This document shows positions 19,324 to 22,784 of a DNA stretch of 22,784 nt, piece after piece. Source of the DNA: Rhizophagus sp. LPA8_4_AMF (lineage: Eukaryota > Glomeromycota > Glomeromycetes > Glomerales > Glomeraceae); assembly GCA_021464525.1 (NCBI GenBank), contig JADRCO010001077.1, positions 1 through 22,784 of the forward strand. The letters are read 5' to 3'. The stretch's first letter is position 1, and each line of letters begins with the position of its first letter. The position numbers were made by a program, and so were the translations under genes. Under the pieces are notes generated by a model, which saw only the letters and a program-made list of their open reading frames with translations, was not told where the DNA came from and ran no database searches.

Positions 19324-19880
19324 TGTGTATAACTATATTAAAAAATATTTAGCTAATTGGTAATGTTTAGAGATTTTGCTTGAAATTTTAAGTTTCATAA
19401 TATTGAAATTAAATACTTAAATAATAAAGATCTAATTCATAATATTTTTGATTAAAATTTCAAATAATTTTATTAAAAATTAATAGACTTATCTATAAAA
19501 GAAAAAAAATTTTATATGTTTTATAATTTATTTCTTATTTTAGATAAATTTACAAAATCTTGAATTTTATAAGAATTACATTAAATACTTGGTTAAAAAG
19601 ATTTAATTTTATAGTATTTTCTACAAAATTTTCAAATAAATTGGTCAAAAATTGTTAGATTTATTTATAAAAAAAAAATAAAGAAGAAAAAAAATTTCAT
19701 ATATTTTACAATTTTTTTATACTTCTAATCAGATTTGTAAAATTTTTAATTTTATAAAAATTATATTAAATAATTGGATAATAAAGAATTATCTTATAGT
19801 ATTTCTAGCAAAAATTTTAAGCAATTTAATTGCAAATTAACAAACTTATTTATAAAGAAAAAAATAATATTGAAGAAGTA
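19324..19880. repeat. Diverged tandem repeat, period about 184 bp, three units
   Basis: Three consecutive segments, starting at about 19324, 19511 and 19695, share the same order of landmarks: an early ATAT-rich part, a central TTAAATA(C/A)TT(G)G..AA.AAAGA block, a TATAGTATTT-like block, a CAAAATTTTxAAxxAAxTT block, and an end of the form TTATCTATAAAAGAAAAAAAA. Divergence is high, so this is an old duplication. It is non-coding and lies directly before the repeat copy at 19970. Confidence 0.55.
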
Positions 19881-19969
19881 GAGTGGAAATAATTGCTAAC
19901 CATTTCTCACATTATATATTGATTTAGAAATTTTTATCAATCATATAAATTGGTAATTAAATTATTTAA

Positions 19970-20454
19970 GTACTTCCTGTAAATGATTTTTAATTTTTTT
20001 TTAAAAATAATAAATAAATTATTATTTTTTTTTCTGCAGCACATGTTATACTTTATTAGCGTTAATGTAATAATAAATTGTATAAAAATGAAATCTAATT
20101 ATCTAATATAATTAAGTACAACACCATCTGTCATTCTAGTGAACCTCATATGTGCACTGTCGGTAAAATCTTATTCCTGTATGGGTAGAATTGTAGATCT
20201 ACAACCCATCTTAGCAGAACTGCCTATAGTTAAAGGAATTTGGTGTCTAAAAACCTGCTGCACTGCAATTTTATAACCTCCACTGACCCTTCAAAATATA
20301 AAAAGTATACCACTAATTCACATAACTCCATTGTCTCCTGCATACGATTACTGAAGTAGAAATTCCCCTTAATAATATGCAAATAACTCAGTTGATAAAA
20401 GAATCTTTCAGCCCATTACATGGTAATATTATTACTTCTTTCACTGACGTATAC
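19970..20454 (+). repeat. Dispersed repeat, copy A
   Basis: Matches copy B (21868-22362) in the same order and orientation. Paired landmarks include TTCTGCAGCACATGTTA against TTCTGCAGTGCATTTAT, ATGTGCACTGTCGGTAA against ATGTACTGTCAGTAA, AAAAACCTGCTGCACTGCA against AAAAATCTGCTACGCTACA, and ACATGGTAATAT...CTTCTTTCAC against ATATGGTAACAT...ATTCTTTCGC. No coding frame spans it. The type of element is not recognised. Confidence 0.6.
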
Positions 20455-21735
20455 GGTAGACTTGATAAATCTATCTATAAGTATTGAGTTGATTATTGTA
20501 AATAGGATCCCAATCAAAAATGAATGTTTAGAAAACCAAGAGTTCCATACCTTTCAAATCAAAATAATAGACAAAAATAACAAATTCACCCAAGAAAATT
20601 CTATAGTAAAAAGTAAAATAAAAGAAAAATAAAAGAAACAAAAAACAAAAAAGAAAAAGAAAATAAAATTTATATAAAACAAAATAATAAAACCAAAAAA
20701 GAAAACAGCAATACCAAAGTAAGTTGTCCATTTATCTCTATCCTTCTTTTATCATGGTGTAAAGAACCATCTAAAAATGAGCCGCAAATTCAAATACACA
20801 TTTAATTTAAAGGTATTAACAAGTAATATTCCATTCGAATGTAGAAGAATCTAGGGCCAAACGTTTATCCAATAAGAATTAGAATCCAAAAAAGAGTATA
20901 GGCCATACACATCATGTGAGATTTGTTAATGTTAATAATTTCGTATGTGAGAATTATTTTTGTTCACGATAATACGTGCCAAAAACGCGTCCTAGTCAAA
21001 ATCAAAAGGAGGTTTAGTTTGTAATATAGTACGGCTTTCCAAATAAGGCCAATCAAGTGAATAAACCTTTTTGGAAAAAGGAGGTGGAAGAGAAAAAACA
21101 AAAAGAAGGCAGAGAGGAAGGTGGCAAAGACGAAAAAATATCCAAAAATCTTTCAAAGTCAATAACAACAAAGAAAGATTATTTATAAGTGTACTGGTCT
21201 CTTATTAGCTTTATCTAACAATTCAACTAAGAGATAATAATACATAGGACCGTTGGTATAGTCACAAGTGTTGTTTAGAAACTAAAGGAAGTCCTCATTT
21301 TCAAAGACTTCTTGTATTCTTTCCATATTATTTCGTTACGTCTGGTAATATTGCTTAAACTTGAGAGACATAGTACTCTATAGTATATCCACTTAGAATA
21401 ATAACTTATTGCTATAGGTTACTTGCAAATCCAGAATAAAATCTAACAGTCAGTCTACTAAGGCTTACTGAGAATAAAAATCTCAAAGAAAACTATTTAA
21501 AGAGAATAAAACAAATAAAGAACAGTATATAGTAAAGGATGTATTTATTATAAAGAAAATAAAGAAAATAAAGAAAAATAAAGAAAAATAAAATTTTTTT
21601 ACCAAAAAAATATTAGTAAAAAAAATGGTCATGAATGTGACCGGAAAAAGTTCCTTTAATAAATAAATTATTTATTAATAATTCTAATATAATAATATAC
21701 TAATTATAATAAACTCATTATATAAAATTTATATA
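20455..21735. other. Non-coding DNA between repeat copies, possible decayed ORF
   Basis: Located between the two direct repeats. It contains A/K-codon-rich simple sequence (20600-20700), an (ATAAAGAAA)n stretch at about 21550-21590, and a stop-bounded frame at 21030-21188 without a start codon whose residues include NKPFWKKEVEEKKQKEG, which looks more like coding relic than the surroundings. The 70-codon frame at 20420-20632 shows no motif. I call no functional gene. The arrangement could be a very old element flanked by direct repeats or just two insertions of one repeat. Confidence 0.35.
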
Positions 21736-21872
21736 CAGTCTGACCTCCATATAATCACCTAAGTAGTTTTACCAAAATTGGTAATTTTATAGAAGTGTGA
21801 CAGTAAAAAGGTAACCTTTATATAATCACTGCCATATTAAAAATCACATGCTGTGATTATATAAAGGTTGGT
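21736..21872. mobile_element. Damaged pogo-like MITE terminus with inverted repeats
   Basis: After a TA, the sequence CAGTCTGACCTCCATATAATCAC resembles pogo/Tigger terminal repeats (CAGTC..ACCTC.ATATAA). Downstream, AACCTTTATATAATCAC (21813-21829) and GTGATTATATAAAGGTT (21853-21869) form a perfect 17-bp inverted repeat, related to the end sequence itself. The expected closing ...GACTG-TA is missing, so the element is truncated or decayed. Its right part runs into repeat copy B, and copy A has a comparable ATCATATAAATTGGT at its start. Confidence 0.5.
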
Positions 21873-22362
21873 TCAAATATTTCCTATAATTAGTTATACT
21901 ATTTTTTTTTTTTTTAATTCTGCAGTGCATTTATTATTAGATTATTAATCCCATACAAATGTCTATTACTAAAAGTAAAAATAACTATTGATGAAACTAA
22001 TATTATTATCCAATAAACCACCTGTTATTTATAAAGAACCCTATATATGTACTGTCAGTAAGAAAATTTGGCTCATGTAGATATTTGTATACTATGAAAT
22101 ATAAAGTTCTTAGCCAAATGATCTTACAATCTGTGCCAGGAAATTCAAAAATCTGCTACGCTACAGTCTTTTGTAATTTTTTATAAAAGATTAAAAAGGA
22201 AACAAATGAAAAAATATATACTGCTAATTCATAAAGGTATATTGTTACCTACATATAGTAGTCCAAGTCATAATCCCCCTTCTTAATTTGATATAGCATG
22301 GAAATCAAGAATCCCTGAACCTTCCATATGGTAACATATCCAATTCTTTCGCCATCATATAC
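21868..22362 (+). repeat. Dispersed repeat, copy B
   Basis: The partner of copy A at 19970-20454, in direct orientation about 1.9 kb away. Homology by eye is patchy but collinear over the whole length, with gaps. There is no open frame across it. It begins at the pogo-like inverted repeat, which suggests a common element containing both. Confidence 0.6.
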
Positions 22363-22784
22363 TTTGCTAGAGATGCTGAGCAAAACCAAAATATTTAGTT
22401 ATTTGATGAAACTGAAATAGTTTAGACATTTAAAATTAAAAAATGAAATGTTGAAATTCAATATTTCATAATATTTTCATGGATTTTTTATAGATTTCCA
22501 TGGATTTTTAAATTATAATAATTATTATTATATATAAATTTTATTATAATTTTATGTATTTTTATAATAAACTATAATTTTATATAATTAAGATTAAAAT
22601 TAATTATTATTATAATATCAGTCATCGGTCATGTCACGGATCGGCATAGGGATTTTTTACTATGAAATGATCAACATATTTTGTGTAACAATAAATTTTT
22701 GCTCGTTTGAAACATTCTACATATAAATGTATACTGAAATTTTATACATAAATTCAAAATACTTCAAAGCTTTTGTATATTAAT
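22363..22784. other. AT-rich non-coding DNA at window end
   Basis: TA-rich sequence with no coding character. A small GC-richer patch at about 22618-22652 (GTCATCGGTCATGTCACGG) stands out but has no partner or recognisable motif in the window. Confidence 0.5.

Noticed and set aside
20528-20731. 67-codon F/L/Y-rich minus-strand frame
   Set aside because: Antisense of A-rich simple sequence; no coding character.
21240-21300. tRNA-like A-box (GTTGGTATAGTCACAAG) with AGGAC/GTCCT flanks
   Set aside because: No B-box, anticodon arm or acceptor stem of the right length can be formed.
1-22784. CRISPR array, riboswitch, or bacterial operon features
   Set aside because: Tandem repeats here have no unique spacers of constant length, and the intron-rich genes show the DNA is eukaryotic nuclear.

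Overview
The window looks like nuclear DNA of a very AT-rich fungus. The genes carry many short introns (mostly 59-95 nt, GT...AG with T-rich TAG/CAG acceptors). They lie in a compact central cluster flanked by repeat-rich, nearly gene-free DNA. Protein content and style (D-2-hydroxyglutarate dehydrogenase, Rei1-type ribosome biogenesis factor, stand-alone eukaryotic PPAT, CHZ histone chaperone) fit an early-diverging fungus. An arbuscular mycorrhizal fungus (Glomeromycotina, Rhizophagus-like) is the best guess. That assignment is inference from composition and gene style; there is no rRNA or other marker here.

Layout. 1-5544 is non-coding: poly(T)/poly(A) tracts dominate the first ~2.8 kb, with several short tandem repeats and a 162-bp pogo/Fot-like MITE at 3743-3904. 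5545-6528 is an intronless gene for a charged, helical protein of unknown function with four diverged copies of a 'KxPxK' motif and a C-terminal EF-hand-like loop. 6529-8551 is largely empty apart from a doubtful two-exon mini-gene at 7400-7718. 8552-17502 is the gene cluster: D2HGDH (-, 11 exons), REI1/ZNF622 (+, 8 exons), PPAT/CAB4 (-, 5 exons), an unknown Q-rich-N-terminus protein (+, 2 exons), and a CHZ-motif histone chaperone (-, 6 exons). 17503-22784 is non-coding, with diverged tandem repeats (~184-bp period), a pair of ~0.45-kb diverged direct repeats and a damaged pogo-like terminus.

The genes alternate in strand: D2HGDH and REI1 diverge from a 483-bp shared region containing a notable inverted repeat; REI1 and PPAT converge with only 178 bp between stop codons; PPAT and the unknown gene diverge; the unknown and CHZ genes converge. 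They do not form a pathway: mitochondrial 2-hydroxyacid oxidation, cytoplasmic 60S maturation, coenzyme A synthesis and histone chaperoning are separate housekeeping jobs. I assembled all exon structures by hand; each multi-exon model keeps an open frame across every junction and aligns in order with the expected family motifs. I did not find a convincing new multi-gene system. The most original items are the four-repeat/EF-hand-like protein, the diverged repeat family on the right flank, and small RNA-level features (NAGNAG acceptor, intronic hairpin, overlapping 3' ends).
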